Shown: positions 43,315 to 52,400 of the stretch, piece by piece | How the letters are laid out: the number at the start of each line of letters is the position of its first letter | Numbering within the stretch: position 1 is the stretch's first letter | From: Nonlabens tegetincola | GTDB lineage: Bacteria; Bacteroidota; Bacteroidia; Flavobacteriales; Flavobacteriaceae | Length of the DNA: 64,000 nt | Direction of reading: 5' to 3' | Assembly (NCBI RefSeq): GCF_002954355.1 | Contig: NZ_MQVV01000014.1 | Span: 434,001-498,000 of the forward strand | The notes under the pieces: model-generated | The model's input: the letters and a program-made list of their open reading frames with translations, nothing else | What the model was told of the DNA's origin: nothing | Database searches by the model: none | Position numbers and translations under genes: made by a program

Positions 43315-44901
43315 TTACTTGTTACCTTTCTTCTTTTTGTAAAGGTATCTACCTACAAAATATATACCTATAGCTATTACTACATACAGCAAGTATGATT
43401 TTGGTTTTCCGTCACCATTAACGGTTTGAATCATACGATCAGTTCTTAGGGCTGAAGGGAAACTTTTACTTGTATCATAACTTGCCCAAATAAGAACTGG
43501 CTTACCTACTATGTGCGTTTCTGGAACGTAACCCCAATAGCGACTGTCCAAGGAGTTATCTCGGTTATCTCCCATAAGCCAGTAGTAATTTTGCTTAAAG
43601 GTGTAACTAGTAAGTGGTTTTTCATTTAATAGAACCTGATTTCCTTTAAATGAAATTGTATTAGAAATGTTCATTTCGCTTCCCTCGTACACCTCAATTA
43701 TTTCTTTATAGTAATCGATGTTTTGATTATTGATTTCTACAGTTTGATTTTTTGCAGGAACTAGAAATTCTTTTCTTGTACTACTGTTATTACCGGTCGA
43801 TGCGTTGTATGGGAAAGCTCTATAATCAGGAATTCCAATTTCAATTTTTTGGTAATTAGATATTACGCCATCTGCCTTTAGCTTTTCCATAGATGCCTTG
43901 GTAGCAGAGTTAAAACCTATACTATCAGGATATTTATCAGGATGTATAGTTGCATATCTCAAACCATCAGTTATATCATACTTTTCTCTTAATATCGCAG
44001 GATTACTAAGAACATTACGGTCAATAGGAGCGAAGGCATACGCATTTTGAAGTTTTGCGCGTTCTGGCATTTCAAGTAGTTCACCATTGATATAAACTTC
44101 ACCATTTTTCATTGAGAGTAAATCACCAGGGATTCCTACACAACGTTTTACATAATTTGATTTCTTATCAATAGGTTTATAATGATATTTACCGTCATCT
44201 TGGCCATAAATATTTACACTGTCTACAGGCCAATTAAAAACTACAATGTCATTGCGTTTTACGTCTTGAAAACCTGGTAATCTAGTATAAGGCAGTTGTG
44301 GTCTAGGTATATAACTTTTTACATTTGCTACTGGAATCGTATCGTGCACCATAGGAAATGCAATAGGAGTCATAGGAAGTCTAGCACCATAATGAAACTT
44401 ACTTACAAATAACGCATCACCTATTAATAAGGTTTTTTCTAACGATGAAGTCGGAATAATAAAAGGTTGCATGACATAAGTGTGAACTATGGTCGCTGCA
44501 ATTACTGCAAAAAGAATACTATTTGTCCATTCACCAGCTGCCGTTCTAGGTTTAAGCTCTCTATCTTTAATATGATTAAGTGGTAGTGCATAATTAACGT
44601 AAAACAAATAAAGCCCTAGTGTAAGGATAACCAGTACGGTATGTTTAGTTTGATTGTATCCAAAACTGCGCAGTAAATCTACCCAGATAACAATAAACAT
44701 AATTAGGTTAACCACTGGTAGAAATAATAGCAATACCCAGTACCAAGGTCGGTTAATAATCTTAGTTAGTATATAAGCGTTATAAACAGGTACAAAAGCT
44801 TCCCAAGGCTTACGACCTGCTGCCACATACATCTTAAAGGTAGCTAACCCATGAATAATTTGTATTACTATAAAAAACAGGAACCATTCTGTCCACTCCA
44901 T
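43315..44901 (-). CDS. lepB: Signal peptidase I LepB (large Bacteroidota form)
   Basis: 528-aa inner-membrane protease that removes signal peptides from exported proteins. Several N-terminal helices (about 5-105) are followed by a further helix (about 126-146). The catalytic serine is S153 in FIIPTSSLEKTL and the lysine K252 in NYVKRCVGIPGD; YWLMGDNRDNSLDSRYWG near 440 is the conserved box E. About 170 residues inserted between boxes D and E make it much longer than E. coli LepB (324 aa), and a C-terminal helix plus KKKKG tail follows, both usual in this phylum. It lies between dapB and wbqC in the operon; identity is secure. Confidence 0.95.
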   Translation of the reverse strand: MEWTEWFLFFIVIQIIHGLATFKMYVAAGRKPWEAFVPVYNAYILTKIINRPWYWVLLLFLPVVNLIMFIVIWVDLLRSFGYNQTKHTVLVILTLGLYLFYVNYALPLNHIKDRELKPRTAAGEWTNSILFAVIAATIVHTYVMQPFIIPTSSLEKTLLIGDALFVSKFHYGARLPMTPIAFPMVHDTIPVANVKSYIPRPQLPYTRLPGFQDVKRNDIVVFNWPVDSVNIYGQDDGKYHYKPIDKKSNYVKRCVGIPGDLLSMKNGEVYINGELLEMPERAKLQNAYAFAPIDRNVLSNPAILREKYDITDGLRYATIHPDKYPDSIGFNSATKASMEKLKADGVISNYQKIEIGIPDYRAFPYNASTGNNSSTRKEFLVPAKNQTVEINNQNIDYYKEIIEVYEGSEMNISNTISFKGNQVLLNEKPLTSYTFKQNYYWLMGDNRDNSLDSRYWGYVPETHIVGKPVLIWASYDTSKSFPSALRTDRMIQTVNGDGKPKSYLLYVVIAIGIYFVGRYLYKKKKGNK

Positions 44902-44945
44902 AATTTAAATATCTTGGTATGTAAGTAAGGTTGTAACTATATAAG

Positions 44946-45647
44946 TTACAATCCTAATACATCTTTCATTGTAAAAACTCCTTTTTTGCCGTGTATCCAT
45001 TCTGCGGCTATTACAGCACCTAGTGCAAATCCATCACGACTGTGAGCTGTATGTTTAATTTCAATTTCATCAATATCGCTACTGTAAAAAATACTATGTG
45101 TGCCTTTTACATCTTCTTCTCTAATAGCGTCAATAGTCACTATTTGTTCATCGCTAGTTTGTTCCAGTGACCAATTAGTTTTTTTAAGAGGATCTTTAAG
45201 ACCTTCAAATAAAGTGATTGCTGTGCCGCTGGGCGCATCCTTTTTTTCGGTATGATGAATTTCATTCATACTCACTTTGTACTCGTTAAATGTACTCATC
45301 ATAGCTGCCAGCTTCTTGTTAAGTTCAAAAAATAGGTTAACACCAAGAGAGAAATTTGATGCGTGAACTAAACTACAGTTCTCCTTTATTACGAGGTTTG
45401 AAATATCATCCAGATTGTCATTCCAACCCGTTGTTCCACAAACGGTTGGGATATTCAACTTAATCAATTCATTTAAGTTGTTAAGAACTGATTCTGGCGA
45501 TGTGAATTCGATAGCAACATCGGCGATTTGTGCTTGTTTCATTTGATCATTCCTGCCTAAACGAGCTACAATTTCATGTCCGCGACTTGTTGCAAGACGT
45601 TCAATTGTTTTACCCATTTTACCATAACCAACTAGAGCTATCTTCAT
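44946..45647 (-). CDS. dapB: 4-hydroxy-tetrahydrodipicolinate reductase DapB
   Basis: 233-aa enzyme of the diaminopimelate/lysine pathway that reduces 4-hydroxy-tetrahydrodipicolinate with NAD(P)H. The nucleotide loop is VGYGKMGKTIE at the N-terminus; VCGTTGWND (about 89-97) and the catalytic region EIHHTEKKDAPSGTA (about 149-163) are diagnostic. A little shorter than E. coli DapB (273 aa) and typical for Bacteroidota. The start codon lies one base after the DUF5683 stop, within the parA-parB operon. LysA, the last enzyme of the pathway, is encoded separately at 54.2 kb. Cytoplasmic tetramer. Assignment secure. Confidence 0.95.
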   Translation of the reverse strand: MKIALVGYGKMGKTIERLATSRGHEIVARLGRNDQMKQAQIADVAIEFTSPESVLNNLNELIKLNIPTVCGTTGWNDNLDDISNLVIKENCSLVHASNFSLGVNLFFELNKKLAAMMSTFNEYKVSMNEIHHTEKKDAPSGTAITLFEGLKDPLKKTNWSLEQTSDEQIVTIDAIREEDVKGTHSIFYSSDIDEIEIKHTAHSRDGFALGAVIAAEWIHGKKGVFTMKDVLGL

Positions 45648-45648
45648 T

Positions 45649-46245
45649 TTAAAAATTATAGGTTAGAGAAAATCCAAAATTGCTACCTGCACTTAGATTA
45701 TTATAATCAATATAGGGTAAAACAGCAAGATTGCGATCTACACTAAACTGACTTAAATGGCCATCAACATTGGCATCGATAATTTGTAGGACATAAGCTG
45801 CTGCTGCTAGCAACAAACTTAATTCTTTGTTACGTTGTGATAATTTTTGGGCACGTTCTAATCCTTGAGTAGAAATGATAGGATTACCATTCTCGTCAGA
45901 GAATTCATCATTGGTACCTCCGGCAAGCCTTATTTTAAAAGCATCTCTTAATCTGTTGTATTCGTTGTCATTCCTTATGTAGAAATATACACTGGTACCT
46001 ATAAGGCCATAGGCTATTGGTACTTTCCAATATTTTTTATTATAAACTTGTCCCATACCAGGTAATATAGCACTGTAAAATGCCGCTTTACTTGGTCGGT
46101 TTGCATCGTATACAATTGGTAGCGTATCGTTGGCAACAAGTAGGGTATTTAAGTCCTGTTTTTCAGGTGTATCATTAGAGTCATCCTGGGCATGACACCA
46201 TGCAGAACTTAAAATTATAAATATGTAAACGAGGTGCTTAACCAT
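45649..46245 (-). CDS. DUF5683 domain membrane-associated protein
   Basis: 198-aa protein with a signal peptide (MVKHLVYIFIILSSAWCHAQ). The core SKAAFYSAILPGMGQVYNKKYWKVPIAYG (about 52-80, given here in context as the DUF5683 block) is followed by SVYFYIRNDNEYNRLRDAF, a second hydrophobic helix (LLLAAAAYVLQIIDANVDGHL) and a C-terminal beta segment ending SLTYNF. The last resembles an outer-membrane-type strand. The family occurs widely between parB and dapB in flavobacteria; function unknown. Overlaps parB by 8 bases and dapB follows after one base, so expression is operonic. Confidence 0.85.
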   Translation of the reverse strand: MVKHLVYIFIILSSAWCHAQDDSNDTPEKQDLNTLLVANDTLPIVYDANRPSKAAFYSAILPGMGQVYNKKYWKVPIAYGLIGTSVYFYIRNDNEYNRLRDAFKIRLAGGTNDEFSDENGNPIISTQGLERAQKLSQRNKELSLLLAAAAYVLQIIDANVDGHLSQFSVDRNLAVLPYIDYNNLSAGSNFGFSLTYNF

Positions 46246-47134
46246 TAATCAACTTGACAATACGTTCAAAATCAGCCTTTGAAGCATAATTAATGGTAAT
46301 TTTTCCTTTCCCAGAACTATTCATGGTAGTAGATACCTTGGTGTCCAAATGTTCTCCTAGCTTTTTAGTTTGAGATTCTACTTTTTCTGGAAGAGAATTC
46401 TTTTTAGTTTGCTTTCGCGAAAGCGTACTATCCTTAAGCCCTTTAACTAGTTTTTCAGTATCTCTTACCGATAAATTATCTGAAATTATACGTTGATATA
46501 TATCCAGCTGATCATCTAGGCTATCGACATTAATTAGAGCACGACCATGACCCATTGAGATAAAACCATCCCTCATACCAGTCTGAATAATTGGATCTAA
46601 TTTTAATAGTCGCAAATAGTTTGCGATAGCACTACGTGATTTTCCTACACGTTCACTCATTTGTTCTTGCGTAAGACTGATCTCGTCGATAAGTCGCTGG
46701 TAGGATAATGCAATTTCAATAGGATCTAAATCCTGACGTTGAATATTCTCAACAAGCGCCATTTCTAGCGATTCTTGATCATTTGCAATACGTACATAGG
46801 CTGGAATCGTGGTGAATCCTAGCATTTTTGAAGCACGACAACGACGTTCTCCCGATACTAATTCATATTTTCCAAACCCTTTTTTACGTACCGTAATGGG
46901 TTGAATAACACCTAATTCTTTGATAGAAGAGGCAAGCTCTTTTAAATGCTCTTCATTAAATGAGGTACGTGGTTGAAACGGATTCATCTCTATGTCTTCA
47001 AGAGGTAAATCAACTACGTTTCCTACAATTTTGTCTGCGTTTTTATCTTGTGCGGTATTTATTTCATTTGTCTTATCATTTAATAAGGCAGATAAACCGC
47101 GACCTAAGGCCTGTTTTTTTGTTGCTTTGGCCAT
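46238..47134 (-). CDS. parB: Chromosome-partitioning protein ParB
   Basis: 298-aa DNA-binding CTPase that loads at parS sites and spreads to form the partition complex. The ParB/Sulfiredoxin domain includes PFQPRTSFNEEHLKELASSI (about 53-72), the CTP-binding GERRCRAS (about 95-102) and MALVENIQRQDLDP near 120-133. A helix-turn-helix follows (LTQEQMSERVGKSRSAIANYLRLL, around 155-178). The C-terminal dimer domain is short. ParA precedes by 3 bases. A palindrome copy lies in the linker before the C-terminal domain and encodes TLSRKQTK. No parS-like site was found in the window. Confidence 0.96.
   Translation of the reverse strand: MAKATKKQALGRGLSALLNDKTNEINTAQDKNADKIVGNVVDLPLEDIEMNPFQPRTSFNEEHLKELASSIKELGVIQPITVRKKGFGKYELVSGERRCRASKMLGFTTIPAYVRIANDQESLEMALVENIQRQDLDPIEIALSYQRLIDEISLTQEQMSERVGKSRSAIANYLRLLKLDPIIQTGMRDGFISMGHGRALINVDSLDDQLDIYQRIISDNLSVRDTEKLVKGLKDSTLSRKQTKKNSLPEKVESQTKKLGEHLDTKVSTTMNSSGKGKITINYASKADFERIVKLING
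46411..46424. repeat. Genome palindrome copy (14 bp), in parB
   Basis: GCTTTCGCGAAAGC. Read in the third frame as LSRK, in the linker before the C-terminal domain. Confidence 0.9.
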
Positions 47135-47137
47135 GAG

Positions 47138-47902
47138 TTATGCGTTTTTATTTATCAATTCGTTTGCTAGACTCAAATAGTTCTCCGATCCCTTGCTGGA
47201 TGCGTCATAATTAATAATACTTTCCCCATAACTAGGAGCCTCACTTAAACGAACATTTCGTTGTATAATTGTTTTAAAGGTCAAACCTTCAAAATGCTGA
47301 TTAACTTCTTCCACTACTTGATTGGATAATCTTAATCTACTATCGTACATGGTAAGTAGTAATCCTTCTATATCTAAATCTGGATTGTGAATTTTTTGAA
47401 CACTCTTAACTGTGTTTAATAATTTGCCTAATCCTTCAAGAGCAAAGTATTCACATTGAATAGGTATTAACACAGAGTCACTTGCCGTAAGAGCATTTAA
47501 AGTAAGTAACCCGAGAGAAGGAGCGCAATCTATAATTATAAAATCAAAATTATCCTTAATAGAGGATAAGGCTTGCTTCATCATGTATTCTCTTCGGTCA
47601 ATATCTACTAATTCAATCTCTATAGCGACTAAATCAATATGAGCTGGAATTATGTGTACGTTAGGAGCGTTAGTTTCCTTAATTAATGACATGGCCGGAG
47701 TAGAATTTTCTATCAACTGGTAGGTTCCTGCTTCTATAGTCTCTACATCGAGTCCTAATCCCGATGTCGCATTAGCTTGTGGATCAGCGTCTATCAATAA
47801 AACCTTTTTTTCCAATACGCCTAACGATGCCGCTAGATTTACTGCTGTTGTTGTTTTACCTACACCACCTTTTTGATTAGCTATTGCTATAATTTTACCC
47901 AT
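47138..47902 (-). CDS. parA: Chromosome-partitioning ATPase ParA (Soj)
   Basis: 254-aa deviant-Walker ATPase that moves ParB-bound origins over the nucleoid. The deviant Walker A motif is KGGVGKTT (residues 10-17), with VLLIDADPQANATSG (about 34-48) and FIIIDCAPSLGLLT (Walker B) downstream. Length and motifs match chromosomal Soj proteins with no extra N-terminal DNA-binding domain. It heads the operon parA-parB-DUF5683-dapB-lepB-wbqC-DUF1853. The start ATG has a purine-poor upstream region and no obvious promoter consensus within 60 bases. Secure. Confidence 0.97.
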   Translation of the reverse strand: MGKIIAIANQKGGVGKTTTAVNLAASLGVLEKKVLLIDADPQANATSGLGLDVETIEAGTYQLIENSTPAMSLIKETNAPNVHIIPAHIDLVAIEIELVDIDRREYMMKQALSSIKDNFDFIIIDCAPSLGLLTLNALTASDSVLIPIQCEYFALEGLGKLLNTVKSVQKIHNPDLDIEGLLLTMYDSRLRLSNQVVEEVNQHFEGLTFKTIIQRNVRLSEAPSYGESIINYDASSKGSENYLSLANELINKNA

Positions 47903-48039
47903 GCTTTTGTAAAGAAAATGTGAGCGATAAAAGTAATTATTTAGTTCTTATTTTTACTAGTCTGTGACGGCTATTTATTAACCTAGGTTTAAGCTGTTTT
48001 AACTCAATCGTTTATATAAACCTTAAAAACGTAAATCTA

Positions 48040-49245
48040 TTGCAATCTAATAAAAAGCTATTAATTATTGGTGCTCATTGGCCTAACCCAAATGGATCGG
48101 GTACTGGTACAAGGATGATTCAATTAATCGAGACTTTTCAGTCTCAATATGAAATTCATTTTGCAACTGTTTTACCCGTTGATGATAACTTTTGTAATCG
48201 TCATACTATATATGGTCATCGTATTGAATTAAATAATCAATCTTTCAATGAATTTGTGGCAGATTATTCTTTTAGTCATGTTCTTTATGATAGGTTTATG
48301 ATTGAAGAACAATACAGCTGGAGAATAAGAAAAGTTTTACCAGAGTGTATTCATATACTAGATACAGAAGATTTACACTTCTTAAGGAAGGCTAGGGAAG
48401 AGGCTTATTTAAAAGATGCTACTGTAAATTTTGATAATGAATACACTTATCGAGAGATTGCTGCAATTCTTAGAGCTGATTATTCTTTAATCATAGCTAA
48501 TTATGAAATAGAGTTGCTCAAGTCACACTTTAATATTCCATTAGAAAAATTAGTATTTGTCCCTTTCTTATTTGAAAATATTGAATGTCCAATAGTCAAT
48601 TTTGATGAACGTGAGCATTTTGTTTTTGTAGGCTCAGGAAAGCATAGACCGAACATAGAAACGATAAAATTGCTAAAAAATAGTATTTGGCCCTTAATAA
48701 GGCAATCTCTTCCTAAAGTAGAATTACATATTTATGGTTATGAATTACCGGCATTTGTGAATCAAATGTATTCAAAAGAAGAGGGCTTTATCGTTAAAGG
48801 ATACTGTGAAAATATAGAGGAAGAGTTAACCAAATATAAATTAATGTTAGCTCCTATTCCATATGGTGCAGGTATTAAGACAAAAATATTTGATGCACTA
48901 AAGTGCAGTTTACCGATAAACGGGTCGGTATATTTATGGGAAGGGATTTCATCTGAAAAAATAGCTTTATACAGTATAGAAACAATTGATAAACAGTTAT
49001 TTGTAAGTGAATCTGTTAAATTGTATAAAGATCATTCTTCATTAGTTGAACTGTTAATTTATCAGCTTGAACTATGTAATACTTTGTTAAAAAGACAAAC
49101 AACTGTTAAAAATTTACTATTACATACAGTACTAATTGGTAGTTCGTCGAAAATATCAATAGAACAACGCATGATCAGATATTTTAGTCAAAAACAATAC
49201 GAATTTTTCTCACGTTTTTTAGAACAAAAAAATATAAATTCTTAA
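48040..49245 (+). CDS. Glycosyltransferase, GT4-like
   Basis: 401-aa protein starting at TTG (48040); no in-frame ATG precedes the conserved N-terminus LLIIGAHWPNPNGSGTGTRMIQLIE, split around residue 7-30. A two-domain GT-B fold is likely: the C-terminal half has HFVFVGSGKHRPNIETIKLL, GYCENIEEELTKYKLMLAPIPYG (around 260-285) and AGIKTKIFDALKC, typical of group 1 glycosyltransferases binding nucleotide sugars. No signal or membrane segment. Neighbours give no hint of the acceptor, although the next gene encodes a secreted T9SS protein. It is AT-richer than its neighbours. Family good; donor and acceptor unknown. Confidence 0.8.
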   Translation: MQSNKKLLIIGAHWPNPNGSGTGTRMIQLIETFQSQYEIHFATVLPVDDNFCNRHTIYGHRIELNNQSFNEFVADYSFSHVLYDRFMIEEQYSWRIRKVLPECIHILDTEDLHFLRKAREEAYLKDATVNFDNEYTYREIAAILRADYSLIIANYEIELLKSHFNIPLEKLVFVPFLFENIECPIVNFDEREHFVFVGSGKHRPNIETIKLLKNSIWPLIRQSLPKVELHIYGYELPAFVNQMYSKEEGFIVKGYCENIEEELTKYKLMLAPIPYGAGIKTKIFDALKCSLPINGSVYLWEGISSEKIALYSIETIDKQLFVSESVKLYKDHSSLVELLIYQLELCNTLLKRQTTVKNLLLHTVLIGSSSKISIEQRMIRYFSQKQYEFFSRFLEQKNINS

Positions 49246-49258
49246 AACCCTTAAACTT

Positions 49259-49283
49259 TTTATCGATGAAATGCATCGATAAA
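49259..49283 (+). terminator. Hairpin after the glycosyltransferase gene
   Basis: A 10-bp perfect inverted repeat, TTTATCGATG / CATCGATAAA, with a five-base loop, 13 bases after the stop. No T-run follows, so terminator function is uncertain. The remaining leader to 49444 is AT-rich; TTACTTTG at about 49420 is a near-match -7 box. Confidence 0.4.
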
Positions 49284-49444
49284 CTGTTATGCAGTGAATA
49301 ATAAAAACAAGATAAAAAACTGTATATCAATATTTTAAACTTGTTTTTTGCGTTTTTTTAAGAAAAAATAATTTTAATTCAATTTGCAAAATCCATTTTC
49401 TCCATAGCCTGAAATTACTTTGTACAGTAGTTAATTATTAAGGT

Positions 49445-52400
49445 ATGAAGAAGTTTTACTTAATTCTAGTTTTATTATCAGGAATAGCAAATGCACAGGT
49501 TACTATTTTCAATGCGGACTTCACGACCGGCCTTGGGGATAATGCTTGGACTGATGCTGCCAATCGCGGGCAATGGAGAAGAGGTTCTGATCTTGCAGCT
49601 CATGGAGTAGGTTTTTACAAATACATACGTAGAACGAGGTCTAATGTAACTTATGAGGAATTTGCCAGAATGTCAACAACAACTCCATTGATTGACTTAT
49701 CCGGTTATGAAAGGATGGTGTTAAGTTTTCGATATAATCTAGATGTTATTCCAAATGGAGCTGATGGATTTAGAATTGAATTTGATAATAACGATGGTTT
49801 AGGTTGGAGAACCTTAGGTAGAGTAGGTGAGCCTGATTCTGTTAATTGGATGACAACTGATGACGCTAGTGCAGTAGGTGGTTATGGTGCATGGGCAAAT
49901 GATTCTAACGGTTGGACAACTGCAAGTGTGAACTTGCCTTCACAAGCCTTTGATGATCAAAGTGATGTGCGTTTTAGAGTTTGGTTTCAGTCTGACGGTG
50001 CTGCCTATTCTGCTGATGGTCTAGCTATCGATGACTTTAGGATTGAAGGATACTTACAGCTTGCAAAGGTTTATGTAGATTGCGGTAACGGAGTAGGACC
50101 AGACTTAGAACTTTGGTTAAATCCAGCAACTTTAGCAGATAATTATAATGATGGTGATCTGATTAGTGAGTGGAGAAACTCTGTTGCAATAGGTAATGTG
50201 ACAATTGATGGATCCTATACTAATGCCACATCGAGTGGATCACAACGTCCTATTTACCAAGATAATGCCGCTGCAAATGCAAATTATAATCCAGTAGTGT
50301 CATTTGACGGAAGCAAATCTATGTTTGGTAAAGGTGGTTTTTATTATAACGATATTTATGTGGTAATAAATCCTACCCAAGGCCTTAATGCTTCTCGTGG
50401 AACTGAAGATGTTTTCATGGGTGATGATTATAATACAAGCGGAAATAATCAAGACGTTACAGGAATCTCTATCAATAATACAAGTAATAGATATGGAACA
50501 AATCCTGATATTGTAGCTTACAACCAAGGTGCACAAAATGATTATGGTAAGGCAATTGTACATCCTACTCTTAATTATGACAGGCCAGTTATTTTTAATG
50601 TAAGAGTTAATGATTCAGGTGATGGAATGGAATTATATCTAGATGGAGTCAATCTTGAAAATATTCCAGCTTTATCTGGTTTAATTCAAGAGGTTAATAG
50701 TACAACTATAAAGGAAATTTTAAATTCGAGATATTGGTTAGGTAGATCAGAATTTTTCGGGTCTAGTTTCAATGGAGATATTTTAGAAATCATGTCTTTT
50801 TCTGAAAAGAAGTCAGATGATGAGCGTGAGAAAATAGAATCCTATTTTGCTATGAAATATGGAATAACTTTAGGGTTATTTCCTATAGATTCTATAGGTC
50901 TGCCTCATGTTCCAGGTTCTTATTATGATAGTTCAGGTAATGAATTGTGGAATGCTTCTATAGATCCTGGTTTTACTTATAATGTTACCGCGATAGGAAG
51001 AGATGATTGTATGCGATTAAATCAAAAACAGGCTAGAAGTATAGATCCAAATGCTTTTGTCTCAGTTGGTTTGGGTGATTTATATAATACGAATAACGCT
51101 AACCCTAATACATTTGAAGACGATTACGACTTCTTGGTTTGGGGAAGTACGTCAGAGGATCTTGACCCAATGCCAAGTCCTTTGGCTGTTACATTAGGTC
51201 CTGATTTAGTTACTACGTTTACTGATGTTACTAAAAGAACATGGAAATTTAAAGAAGTTTCTGAACAAGGAAATGACATACCTGAAGTAAAGGTAATCGT
51301 GGAAACAGCAGGTTTCTCTAGCTTGCCAGCCTTAGTTGGAAATGATGCTTACGTAATGATAGTTGCCAATGATGAAAATTTCAACGATGTATTGGAAACT
51401 ATCTTTTTAGATGAAAATGGCGCTACACTTGAAACTACTTATGATTTCGATGGTGAAAAATATGTGAAATTTGGAGTAGCACATGAAGAAATTGAGCCTA
51501 GACATATTGATTTTGATGGTGAAAATGATTATGTACAAGTTGGAAATGAAATACAATTAAACGGAGCCTACTCAATTTCTGCTTGGGTTTTATCAAGAGG
51601 TGCTAATTCAGATGGAAATAATAGAACAATAGTATCTAAAAAAGGAACCGCAAATAATGGTTATTGGTTATTCCTTGATGCTGATAATCGAGTATCTATG
51701 AGACATCAAACCCAAACAAGAAAAAGCAATACTAGAATCGCCGATAATGTTTGGACATATATCACAGTTGTTTATAATGGGACATCAATTAATTTTTACA
51801 TAGATGGAGTTCTTGATAAATCTCAAAATATAGCTGCGCTTACAACTAATAGTGAAGATTTTTGTATAGGAGCGAGATACATATCTAAAACAGATGTAAG
51901 AAATCAGTTTTATGGAAATATTGATGAAGTTAGAATTTTTACTACTGCTATAAATCAGGATCAAATTAGGTTTATGATGAATCAAGAGATTGAAGAGTTT
52001 GGTGGTGGAATAAAAGGAGCTATTATTCCTTCTAGTGTAACAAAGAATGATATAGCAGCACTATCTTGGTCAAACCTAGAAGCATATTACAATATGAATA
52101 CCTACATAGGTACGCACTTAAATGACGCTTCTGGTAACAAACACCGTGGTAGTTTGAGACAACCTTCGAATTTTACCATTATTGACCAAACAGCTCCTCT
52201 TCCATACATTTCTCAAACTAATGGAGATTTCTCTGATAATAGTACTTGGCAAAACGGTGGTGAACTATATAATCCAGGCAGTACTAGAGTTGTAGCAGGA
52301 GCTGTTTATGATATTGATTGGAACATCGTACAGTCATCTCATAATATAGAAATAACCGATAAGAACATTACACTTCTAGGCTTAAACCAACAGTCTAACG

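Noticed and set aside
46411-46424. The palindrome as a parS centromere site
   Set aside because: One copy is in parB, but 14 copies in 64 kb is much denser than parS, and the sequence does not resemble the GTTNCACGTGNAAC-type parS consensus.
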